DNA of 13,095 nt, taken from NCBI GenBank assembly GCA_046729215.1, contig JBKPGE010000071.1, forward strand, positions 1-13,095, written 5' to 3'. Below the pieces are notes generated by a model. That model was given only the letters and a program-made list of their open reading frames with translations. It was not told the origin of the DNA and searched no databases. The DNA is from JACDAN01 sp046729215. GTDB taxonomy: Bacteria > Actinomycetota > Thermoleophilia > Gaiellales > Gaiellaceae. A program made the translations under genes and the position numbers. Below, piece after piece: positions 6,432-13,095 of the stretch; the first letter of the stretch is position 1; each line of letters opens with the position of its first letter.

Positions 6432-7778
6432 ATGGACGACCGCACTCCGGCCTGGGGCATCGAGCCGGTCCCGGAGCGACTCCGCGTACTGGGGCTCTTC
6501 GACCTCACCTCCCTGTGGGGAAACCTCGGCGTCTCGCTGCTCGTGCTCGTCATCGGCGCGCTGCTCGTTCCGGCGCTGACGCTGCGGGACGCCCTGCTCG
6601 CGATCCTCGTCGGCAGCCTGATCGGAAACGCGATGGTCGGCGTCGCCGGCCTGATCGGGGCCGATGCGCGAGTGCCGGCGATGGTCCTGCTCCGCGCTCC
6701 CCTCGGCCGCCGCGGCTCCTACATCGCGACCGCGCTGAACGCACTCCAGTGTCTCGGCTGGGCCACCTTCGAGCTGATCATCATCGCGGCGGCTGCGAGC
6801 GCCCTCTCGGACAAGATCTTCGGTTTCAAAGCGAAGCCGGCGTGGACGATTGCCTTCGGGATCCTCACCGCCGTCTTCGCGCTGCTCGGCCCCGTCGGGT
6901 TCGTGCGGCGGATCCTGCGCCGCTTCGGGGTGTGGCTGGTGCTCGCCTCGCTGATCTACCTGACCTGGTGGGCGCTGTCCGAGGCTGATCTGCGCGCGCT
7001 CTGGGACGCACCGGCCCAGGGCGGTTCGACCTTCTGGCTCGGCGTCGACCTCGTGATCGCGATCACGGTCTCCTGGGTGCCGCTCGTGGCGGACTACACC
7101 CGCTTTGCCCGTGACCGCAGCTCGGCGTTCTGGGGCTCGGGGGTCGGCTACTTCCTCGGCGGAACGTGGATGCTGGCGCTCGGCGTGATCGTCGTCCTCT
7201 CTCGAGGAGTCAGCGACCCGGTCGAGATCCCCACGGCCGTCGCCGCCGCCGGCCTCGCCGCCGCCCTGGCCCTGCTCGCGGTCACGATCGACGAGACCGA
7301 CGAGGCGTTCGCGAACGTTTACTCCACCGCGGTGTCGATCCAGAACGTGGTTCCCAGGATTCCCCAGCGTGCCCTGATCGTCTTGATCACGCTGCTCACG
7401 ACTTTGGGCGCGCTGCTGATCCAGCTGCGCAACTACGAGTCGTTCCTGCTGCTGCTCGGGTCATTCTTCGTACCGCTGTTCGGCGTTCTGCTTGCAGACT
7501 GGCTCGTCTCCGGAGCCCACTACACGCGGGCCCAGATCTTCTCCGCACCCGACTGGAGACCCGAGCTGATCGCCGCCTGGCTGGTCGGTTTCCTGCTCTA
7601 CCACTGGCTCCATGAGCCGCCGCTCGGCCCTTCGTGGTGGGTCGACATCGTGGAGCGCACGGGCCAGCCGAACCTCGGCATCGGAGCGTCGCTTCCGAGC
7701 TTCGGGGCCTCGTTCGTGCTGGCTCTGGGACTCAGTTCGCTCGGGTCTCGCTTGCCCCAGCCTGCCTCGAAGTGGTAA
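6432..7778 (+). CDS. NCS1-family nucleobase permease, CytX-like
   Basis: The 448-residue, strongly hydrophobic protein has about twelve membrane segments. It begins with WGIEPVPERLRVLGLFDLTS and LWGNLGVSLLV, close to the N-terminus of CytX/CodB-type NCS1 permeases, which import cytosine, purines or the thiamine precursor hydroxymethylpyrimidine. Further family-like parts are NALQCLGWATFELIIIA, SWVPLVADYTRFARD, and LRNYESFLLLLGSFFVPLFG with ADWLV. GAGGCGG at 6425-6431 abuts the ATG closely. Only 11 nt separate it from modC, so there is no room for a TPP riboswitch, which often precedes thiamine-related cytX genes. Position after modABC allows a purine or xanthine substrate for a molybdenum hydroxylase, but this is inference; hydroxymethylpyrimidine or cytosine remain possible. 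Confidence 0.82.
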   Translation: MDDRTPAWGIEPVPERLRVLGLFDLTSLWGNLGVSLLVLVIGALLVPALTLRDALLAILVGSLIGNAMVGVAGLIGADARVPAMVLLRAPLGRRGSYIATALNALQCLGWATFELIIIAAAASALSDKIFGFKAKPAWTIAFGILTAVFALLGPVGFVRRILRRFGVWLVLASLIYLTWWALSEADLRALWDAPAQGGSTFWLGVDLVIAITVSWVPLVADYTRFARDRSSAFWGSGVGYFLGGTWMLALGVIVVLSRGVSDPVEIPTAVAAAGLAAALALLAVTIDETDEAFANVYSTAVSIQNVVPRIPQRALIVLITLLTTLGALLIQLRNYESFLLLLGSFFVPLFGVLLADWLVSGAHYTRAQIFSAPDWRPELIAAWLVGFLLYHWLHEPPLGPSWWVDIVERTGQPNLGIGASLPSFGASFVLALGLSSLGSRLPQPASKW

Positions 7779-7793
7779 GCACAGTCGGGCAGC

Positions 7794-9023
7794 GTGGCCG
7801 AGGTTCAGTTCTCAGACGTCGCAAAGGTTTTTCCGGACGGTACGAGGGCCGTTTCCGACCTGACGCTGGAGGCCCAGGACGGCGAGTTCATGGTTCTCGT
7901 CGGCCCTTCGGGTTGCGGGAAGACGACGGCGCTCCGGATGGTCGCCGGCCTCGAGGAGATCTCCGAAGGCGAGATCAAGATCGGCGACCGGGTCGTGAAC
8001 CAGCTGCCGTCCCGTGACCGTGACATCGCGATGGTCTTCCAGAGCTACGCGCTCTATCCGCACCTGAGCGTCTACGAGAACATCGCCTTCAGCCTGCGCC
8101 TGCGCAAGGAGAAGAAGGGCGAGATCGACCGGCGTGTCCGAGAGGCTGCCCAGATCCTCGACCTCGAGCCCTTCCTCGACAAGAAGCCGCGGGCGCTCTC
8201 GGGCGGCCAGCGCCAGCGCGTGGCGATGGGCCGGGCGATCGTGCGCCAGCCGGCGGCCTTCCTGATGGACGAGCCACTGTCGAACCTCGACGCCAAGCTG
8301 CGGGTCCAGATGCGTGCCGAGATCAGCAAGCTGCAGCGCGACCTCGGGGTCACCACGATCTATGTCACCCACGACCAGGTGGAGGCGATGACGATGGGGG
8401 ATCGCGTCGCGGTCATGCGACGCGGCGAGCTCCAGCAGGTGGCGCCGCCCCAGGAGCTCTACGACCGTCCCGTCAACCTCTTCGTCGGCGGTTTCATCGG
8501 CTCGCCGGCCATGAATCTCATGGAGGCGAAGCTCGAGCGTGCCGACGGCGGGCTCGCCGCGATCCTCGGGAGCCAGAAGATCCGGCTCGACGACGATTGC
8601 CTAACCGTCCGGCCGACGCTGAAGGAGTACGAGGGTCGCGAGGTCGTCATCGGGATCCGGCCCGAGCAGCTGGAGGATGCCGAGATCGCCCGTGAGGCTC
8701 CCGAGGATCGACGCCTGCGCGGTCAGGTCGATCTCCGCGAGGCGCTCGGGTCAGAGCTGATGGTGCACTTCACGATCGACGCGCCGCCGGCCCTCACCGA
8801 AGATGTCAAGGAGCTCGCCGAGGACGCAGGAACGACGGCAGCCGAGCTCGGCGGCGGGGATGAGCGGCGCACGGTCGTCGTCGGGCGCTTCGGCCCCGAC
8901 TCGAAGGTTCAGGAAGGCACGACGGCCGAGGTCGCCGTCGACACGCGCGCACTCCACTTCTTCGACACGGAGACAGGACGAGCCATCTACGACGAAACCG
9001 ATACGAAAGGAGCTACCGCATGA
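7794..9023 (+). CDS. Carbohydrate ABC importer ATP-binding protein (MalK/UgpC/MsmX class)
   Basis: The 409-residue ATPase has Walker A GPSGCGKTT, a Q-loop in VFQSYALYPHLS, the signature LSGGQRQRVAMGRAI, Walker B FLMDEPLSNLDAKLR and switch histidine VTHDQVEAMTMGDR. The C-terminal part is the OB-fold regulatory region of CUT1 sugar importers (GFIGSPAMN, then VVIGIRPEQLED). It is longer than the usual 360-380 residues because of an acidic insert in the last 90 residues (ALTEDVKELAEDAGTT and GGGDERR) before the final strand. The GTG at 7794 fits the family N-terminus AEVQFSDVAKVFPDG; its ribosome-binding site is weak. It starts 15 nt after the permease gene and its TGA overlaps the next ATG by four bases. 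Confidence 0.9.
   Translation: MAEVQFSDVAKVFPDGTRAVSDLTLEAQDGEFMVLVGPSGCGKTTALRMVAGLEEISEGEIKIGDRVVNQLPSRDRDIAMVFQSYALYPHLSVYENIAFSLRLRKEKKGEIDRRVREAAQILDLEPFLDKKPRALSGGQRQRVAMGRAIVRQPAAFLMDEPLSNLDAKLRVQMRAEISKLQRDLGVTTIYVTHDQVEAMTMGDRVAVMRRGELQQVAPPQELYDRPVNLFVGGFIGSPAMNLMEAKLERADGGLAAILGSQKIRLDDDCLTVRPTLKEYEGREVVIGIRPEQLEDAEIAREAPEDRRLRGQVDLREALGSELMVHFTIDAPPALTEDVKELAEDAGTTAAELGGGDERRTVVVGRFGPDSKVQEGTTAEVAVDTRALHFFDTETGRAIYDETDTKGATA
9006..9012 (+). promoter_or_regulatory. Strong ribosome-binding site for the sugar-binding protein gene
   Basis: AAAGGAG lies seven bases before the ATG at 9020, inside the end of the ATPase gene. It is the best Shine-Dalgarno match I found in the window, consistent with a binding protein being made in excess of the other transporter subunits. 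Confidence 0.65.
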
Positions 9024-10327
9024 AACGCAGGTGGTTGCTGCCGTTTGCCGCAGTCGCCGTGCTCGCGCTGGCAGCGGTCGGCTGCGGCGGAGACGACGGC
9101 GGCGGGGGGACGGCGAAGGGGGACGGGCAGCTCACCGTCTTCTCGCTCTGGGGAGGCAGCGAGCAGGAGGCTTTCCAGAAAGTCCTCACCAAGTTCACAA
9201 AGAACACGGGCATCAAGACGAAGTACGAGTCGGCCCGCGATTTCCTCCCGGTGATCCGGACGCGCCTCGCGGCCGGGAACCCGCCCGAGGTCGCGATCAT
9301 CCCGCGGCCGGGTGTCGTGGCCGAGCTGGCGAAGGACGACTCGCTGATCCCGCTCGAAGATCTGGGTCTCGACCCGGACAAGATCAACGAGAACTACAGC
9401 GACACGTGGACGAGCCTCGCGACGGTCGACGACAAGCTCTACGGCGTCGTCGCGAAAGCGAACTCGAAGAGCGTCATCTGGTACAAGCCGACGTCCTTCC
9501 AGCAAAACAGCTTCCAGATCCCGAAGACCTGGGACGAGCTCATGACCATCACCGAGAAGTACAAGTCCATGGGCAAGGACCCGTGGGCGGTCGGAGCTCA
9601 GGGCCGCGACAACTCTTGGACTCTCACCGACTGGTTCGAGAACATCTACGCCCGCCAGGCCGGGAAGGACAACTATACGAAGCTCTTCAACGGCGATCTT
9701 GCGTTCAACGACCAAACGGTGAAGGACGCTCTGGAGACGATGACGAGCGTCGTCAACGACAAGTACGTCGCCGGTGGAATCGATACCGCGCTCGGCATCG
9801 GCTTCGTCGACGGCATTGGCCGTGTCTTCAGCAAGAACCCCGTCGCCGAGATGTACATGGAGGGCGGCTTCGTGGGAGGCATTGCCCTCGGCCAGGTGAA
9901 CCCGAGCCTCAAGGTCGGCACGGACATCGACTTCTTCCCGTGGCCGCAGATCAAGCCCGAGAACGACAATCCGCTCGTCGGCGGCGGCGACGTCGCATCG
10001 GCGTTCGTGAACGACGAGGACGCCGCGAAGTTGATCGAGTACCTGTCCACGCCGGAGGCGGGGAAAATCTGGGTCTCGACCGGCGCGATCGCGTCACCGA
10101 ACGAGGGTGTCCAGGCAAGCGACTACCCGAACGAGCTCGTCAGCAAGGAGGCCGAGCAGATCAAGTCGGCCAAGTCGTTCCTGTTCGACGGGTCCGACCT
10201 GCTGCCCGGCACGCTGGGTCAGGAGATGGGAACGCTGCTCCAGCAGATCGTGAAGAACCCAACCAGGACCGATTCACTCCTCGACGCCTACCAGGCAGAG
10301 GCCGAGAAGGCCTTCTCCCAGGATTAG
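9020..10327 (+). CDS. Carbohydrate ABC importer substrate-binding lipoprotein (alpha-glucoside-like)
   Basis: The 435-residue protein carries a lipoprotein signal: two Arg residues, a hydrophobic core (residues 6-20) and Cys22, followed by a flexible GGDDGGGG linker. The mature part is a solute-binding family 1 protein: LTVFSLWGGSEQEAFQKVLT, then RTRLAAGNPPEVAIIPRPG, YGVVAKANSKSVIWYKP, and FQIPKTWDELM. The overall pattern resembles AglE-type alpha-glucoside-binding proteins. It would deliver a sugar to the two following permeases. The ligand is inferred only from resemblance; other oligosaccharides are possible. The ATG overlaps the ATPase stop (ATGA), and the first permease follows after 6 nt. 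Confidence 0.9.
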   Translation: MKRRWLLPFAAVAVLALAAVGCGGDDGGGGTAKGDGQLTVFSLWGGSEQEAFQKVLTKFTKNTGIKTKYESARDFLPVIRTRLAAGNPPEVAIIPRPGVVAELAKDDSLIPLEDLGLDPDKINENYSDTWTSLATVDDKLYGVVAKANSKSVIWYKPTSFQQNSFQIPKTWDELMTITEKYKSMGKDPWAVGAQGRDNSWTLTDWFENIYARQAGKDNYTKLFNGDLAFNDQTVKDALETMTSVVNDKYVAGGIDTALGIGFVDGIGRVFSKNPVAEMYMEGGFVGGIALGQVNPSLKVGTDIDFFPWPQIKPENDNPLVGGGDVASAFVNDEDAAKLIEYLSTPEAGKIWVSTGAIASPNEGVQASDYPNELVSKEAEQIKSAKSFLFDGSDLLPGTLGQEMGTLLQQIVKNPTRTDSLLDAYQAEAEKAFSQD

Positions 10328-10333
10328 GCGCGG

Positions 10334-11296
10334 ATGAGTAGCACCGCCGTCCCCGGACCAGTCGGCAGACCCCGGGGACGGCGGCTGTCCTCGATCTTCA
10401 AGCGCGAGAGCTGGCAGGCGCTGCTCTTCATCCTGCCGGCGATCGTGCTGCTCGCCGGCCTCTTGCTCTACCCGCTGATCTACACGATCGTTCTCAGCTT
10501 CGGCAACACGAACTCGCGCCTGCAGCTCACTCGCTGGGTTGGCTTCGACAACTACAAGACCCTCTTCACGACCGACAAGCAGTTCCTCAACCTCGACGTC
10601 TTCCCGCCGTCCGGGGCGCTGATCAACAACTTCAAGTGGGTCGTGCTCTACACCTCCTTCTCGCTCGCCCTCGGGCTCCTGATCGCCGTGCTCGCGGCGC
10701 GCGTTCGCTACGAGTCGTACATCAAGGCGATCATCTTCGTCCCCATGGCGATCTCGGCCACCGCCGTGGCGATCATCTGGAAGTTCGTCTACGACCCCGA
10801 TCCCGGCATCGGATCTCTCAACGCTGTGAGCAGTGCGTTCGGTGCAGATCCCATTGCCTGGTACGGACGTGCGGACGTCGTCAACTACGCGCTCATCTTC
10901 GCGTACGTGTGGGCGTCGACCGGGTTCGCGATGGTCGTCCTGTCGGCTGCACTGAAGGGGATCTCCGAAGAGGTGATCGAGGCCGCCCGAACAGACGGCG
11001 CCTCCGAGTGGGACATCTTCCGCCGCATCCAGCTGCCGCTTCTGTCGCTGCCGCTCGCGGTCGTGACCGTCTGGCTGCTGATCAATGTGATCAAGCTCTT
11101 CGACATCATCTACGTCATGACCGGCGGCGGCCCCGGCGCCGCCAGTGAGGTGATCGCCTTCACGATGTACGACGAGACGTTCCAGAACGGCGAGGGAGGC
11201 TACGGCGCGGCAGTCGCTGTCGTGATGCTGCTTCTGATCATCCCGATCATGGCGTTCAACATCCGGCGCTTCCGGAGTGAGCGAGTAGTGGACTAA
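10334..11296 (+). CDS. Carbohydrate ABC importer permease 1 (MalF/AglF-like)
   Basis: The 320-residue membrane protein has about six transmembrane segments starting at LLFILPAIVLLAGLLLYPLI. The EAA loop EAARTDGASEWDIFRR followed by IQLPLL is present, the coupling site for the ATPase, as is the late IKLFDIIYVMTGGGPGAASE typical of the MalF/UgpA side. A periplasm-type loop after the first segment (residues about 55-95) contains LTRWVGFDNYKTLFT. It starts 6 nt after the binding-protein gene, and its TAA overlaps the next ATG by one base (TAATG), implying coupled translation with the partner permease. Confidence 0.92.
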   Translation: MSSTAVPGPVGRPRGRRLSSIFKRESWQALLFILPAIVLLAGLLLYPLIYTIVLSFGNTNSRLQLTRWVGFDNYKTLFTTDKQFLNLDVFPPSGALINNFKWVVLYTSFSLALGLLIAVLAARVRYESYIKAIIFVPMAISATAVAIIWKFVYDPDPGIGSLNAVSSAFGADPIAWYGRADVVNYALIFAYVWASTGFAMVVLSAALKGISEEVIEAARTDGASEWDIFRRIQLPLLSLPLAVVTVWLLINVIKLFDIIYVMTGGGPGAASEVIAFTMYDETFQNGEGGYGAAVAVVMLLLIIPIMAFNIRRFRSERVVD

Positions 11297-12180
11297 TGGC
11301 TACCGCAGAGGCAGTAGTCGGGCGCGAGGCGGCAACGCCGAGCGAGCGCATCGTGCGCTTCATCACGCGCAGTCCGGTCCACGTCGCGCTCCTTTTGATC
11401 GGCGTCATCTGGCTCGTTCCAACGGTAGGCCTGGCCGTGACGTCGTTCCGGCCGCGAGCCGACATCCAGTCCTCGAGCTGGTGGAGCTCGCTCACCGAAT
11501 TCAACTTCACGCTGCACAACTACGACCTCGTCTTGAGCAACGCGAAGATGGGGTCGGCGTTCATCAACAGCCTGATGATCACGATCCCCTCGACGCTGCT
11601 GCCTCTGACCTTCGCGGCGATGGCCGCCTACGCGTTCTCCTGGATCCGCTTCCCGTTCCGCGACACGATCTTCCTCGTCATCGTCGCGCTCATGGTCGTC
11701 CCGATCCAGATGGCGCTCGTTCCGCTGCTCAAGCTGTTCCGCGATCTCGGGGTCGCAGACTGGTACGTGGGCATCTGGCTCGCCCACACCGCCTTCGGGC
11801 TGCCGCTAGGGATCTTCCTGTTGCGGAACTTCTTCATCACGCTGCCTCGCGACCTGATCGAGGCGGCGAAGGTCGACGGCGCATCCAATGCGCGCATCTT
11901 CCTGAAGGTCGTGCTGCCGCTGTCGGTGCCGGCCCTCGCCTCGTTCGCGATCTTCCAGTTCCTCTGGGTCTGGAACGACCTGCTCATGGCGCTGATCTTC
12001 GTCCAGAACTCGGATCTCTGGCCGATGACCATCCGCATCAACCAGATGCAGTCGACCTACGGGATCGAGTGGCACCTGCTAAGCGCCGGCGCGTTCCTGC
12101 TGATGATCGTGCCGCTCCTCGTGTTCTTCGCGCTGCAGCGCTACTTCGTGCAGGGGCTCCTGGCGGGCTCCGTCAAGTAG
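11296..12180 (+). CDS. Carbohydrate ABC importer permease 2 (MalG/AglG-like)
   Basis: The 294-residue partner permease has about six membrane segments, beginning at VALLLIGVIWLVPTVGLAV. It carries the MalG-type sequences ALMVVPIQMALVPLLKLF, the EAA loop EAAKVDGASNARIFLK followed by VVLPLSVPALA, and FLWVWNDLLMALIF. Its C-terminus ends FFALQRYFVQGLLAGSVK, the usual end of this subfamily. It completes the ATPase-binding protein-permease-permease cassette. The last eight bases of the gene (12173-12180) overlap the end of the convergent peptidase gene, so no independent terminator fits between them. Confidence 0.92.
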   Translation: MATAEAVVGREAATPSERIVRFITRSPVHVALLLIGVIWLVPTVGLAVTSFRPRADIQSSSWWSSLTEFNFTLHNYDLVLSNAKMGSAFINSLMITIPSTLLPLTFAAMAAYAFSWIRFPFRDTIFLVIVALMVVPIQMALVPLLKLFRDLGVADWYVGIWLAHTAFGLPLGIFLLRNFFITLPRDLIEAAKVDGASNARIFLKVVLPLSVPALASFAIFQFLWVWNDLLMALIFVQNSDLWPMTIRINQMQSTYGIEWHLLSAGAFLLMIVPLLVFFALQRYFVQGLLAGSVK

Positions 12181-13095
12181 CTCGCAGGAGCTGCACGACG
12201 GCTTTGGCGTAACGCCCAGCCTCGCGGATGCCGAGCTCGCCGGGCTGGAGCTCGACGACGAATGCGCGCGAGCCGGGCAGCGCCTGTTCCTGCCAGGCAG
12301 TCGCGGCGCCCGGTGGCCGGCGCAGCCGACGGAAGCGCATGCCGGCGAGGGCGGCGAACCGGCGCGCCACCGCCACGCTCGGGCCTGAGGCGCGGACGAG
12401 CGACTGCGGCTGGTGGAACCAGATCGTCACGTCGGGACGCGTGCGTCGGATCAGCCCCATCGCGACCTGCGTCTCGAGCTCCGAGCCCGGAGCACGCCCA
12501 GCCGTCGCCAGCGGCCGCCAGGTCCCGGGGAAGTTGCGGTTCAGGTCGACTCCGCGCGCGTTCGTGCGCCGTTTCGCGGCATGGCCGTCAGGGTTCAGGT
12601 CCTGGACGATCCAGATCGAGCCACGTGCCGGTGGCCTGATGTAGAGCAGCCTCGTGGCGACGACGCTTCCGGCGCACTCGTTCCCGTGGATGCAGCCGAC
12701 GACGAGGATTCGCGGCCGTCCGGACCCGAGCGTGAAGTAGCGGATCGGCTGCCCGCGCGTGCTCTCGCCCGCCGCCCCAGAGCGGACCCCGTCGCCCGGA
12801 AGCCGTACGTGCATGTGGTTGTCGTGGTGGATCAATTCCTCGACGACCGCCGGAGGTCCTTTCAGGCCGGTGCTCGGGCCTACGAACACCTTCGCGGCTC
12901 CAGCCTCGACGAACCGTGCTACGAGATCCTGCGCCAGCTTGCGGTCGATCTGCCGCGGGACCTTCGGCGGGCGCTCTCGTCGGTCCCCGCGCGGGTAGTA
13001 AACGTCGACGTCGAGCCCGTTCTGGTGCGAGGCGTGCCCGAGCCCTCCGAAGCGCGCGCCGAAGTCTCCGCCGTGCGGCCGCGAGAGGTCGCCGA
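12173..13095 (-). CDS. M74 (MepA-like) murein endopeptidase fused to an M14 (MpaA-like) carboxypeptidase (N-terminus outside window)
   Basis: The frame is open from the right edge to TGA at 12175-12173, about 307 residues. The N-terminal part carries the LAS metallopeptidase pattern of penicillin-insensitive murein endopeptidase: GHASHQNGLDVDVYYPR, with His at 13025-13027 and Asp at 13004-13006, then HHDNHMHVRLP with the HxH at 12817-12809. After a Gly/Ser-rich linker comes an M14 zinc carboxypeptidase domain: GCIHGNE (His 12688-12686, Glu 12679-12677), RTNARGVDLNRNFP, a His in IWFHQPQS (12415-12413), and the catalytic Glu in FVVELQPGE (12253-12251). All zinc and catalytic residues of both domains are visible. 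MepA cuts D-Ala-DAP crosslinks and MpaA cuts the gamma-D-Glu-DAP bond in muropeptides, so a two-step peptidoglycan-degrading enzyme is likely. The internal GTG at 12889 is not the start, because it would split the M74 domain. Confidence 0.85.
   Translation of the reverse strand, partial: GDLSRPHGGDFGARFGGLGHASHQNGLDVDVYYPRGDRRERPPKVPRQIDRKLAQDLVARFVEAGAAKVFVGPSTGLKGPPAVVEELIHHDNHMHVRLPGDGVRSGAAGESTRGQPIRYFTLGSGRPRILVVGCIHGNECAGSVVATRLLYIRPPARGSIWIVQDLNPDGHAAKRRTNARGVDLNRNFPGTWRPLATAGRAPGSELETQVAMGLIRRTRPDVTIWFHQPQSLVRASGPSVAVARRFAALAGMRFRRLRRPPGAATAWQEQALPGSRAFVVELQPGELGIREAGRYAKAVVQLLRAT

Noticed and set aside
7779..7793. Terminator or promoter between the nucleobase permease and sugar-importer genes
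   Set aside because: The 15-nt spacer shows neither a stem-loop nor recognisable -35/-10 elements.
8803..10341. Plus-strand open frame of about 512 codons overlapping the sugar-binding protein
   Set aside because: Composition is Arg/Gly/Asp-rich shadow; the binding protein frame has a lipoprotein signal, a strong ribosome-binding site and family motifs.
1..13095. tRNA or rRNA genes, CRISPR arrays, insertion sequences, attachment sites
   Set aside because: Reading both strands by eye I saw no cloverleaf, regularly spaced repeats, transposase or terminal inverted repeats; a dedicated scan (tRNAscan, Infernal) was not possible.

Overview
This window is GC-rich, densely packed chromosomal DNA. 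It looks actinobacterial, and my best guess is a Thermoleophilia-like lineage (Gaiellales or Solirubrobacterales). The reasons are the G/C-ending codons, an F420-dependent LLM-class oxidoreductase, short spacers with overlapping genes, and monoderm-type lipoprotein signals. The lineage is inference from protein style, not from a marker gene.

Layout. At the left edge (1-1278, + strand) are the tail of a metallo-beta-lactamase-fold hydrolase and a complete F420-dependent LLM oxidoreductase. Two minus-strand genes converge on these: an SMP-30/gluconolactonase-like protein (1275-2132) and, upstream of it and abutting its start codon, an unusual one-polypeptide fusion of a PadR-type DNA-binding regulator with a complete TrmO/TsaA (UPF0066) SAM-dependent methyltransferase domain (2133-3170). 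A 95-bp, locally AT-rich divergent promoter region (3171-3265) separates this fusion from a nine-gene plus-strand run.

The run spans 3266-12180 and never has a gap above 15 nt. In order it encodes a Tat-exported ferritin-like protein, the molybdate ABC transporter ModA-ModB-ModC, an NCS1/CytX-type nucleobase permease, and a complete carbohydrate (alpha-glucoside-like) ABC importer made of an ATPase, a lipoprotein binding protein and two permeases. At the right edge, on the minus strand and overlapping the last permease by 8 bp, is the C-terminal part of a protein that fuses an M74 (MepA-like, LAS-type) murein endopeptidase to an M14 (MpaA-like) carboxypeptidase/amidase.

How it may work together. 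The PadR-TrmO fusion is divergent from the molybdate operon, so it is the natural candidate regulator of molybdate uptake, and it could sense SAM or a related ligand. Molybdate uptake beside a nucleobase permease would suit a Mo-hydroxylase pathway such as xanthine oxidation, but no Mo enzyme is visible here. The most original signals are the PadR-TrmO fusion with its promoter region, the M74-M14 double peptidase, the absence of a standard start codon for modB, and the ferritin-like protein leading the mod operon. No RNA genes, insertion sequences, CRISPR arrays or clear rho-independent terminators were seen, and no gene-free stretch reaches 300 bases.
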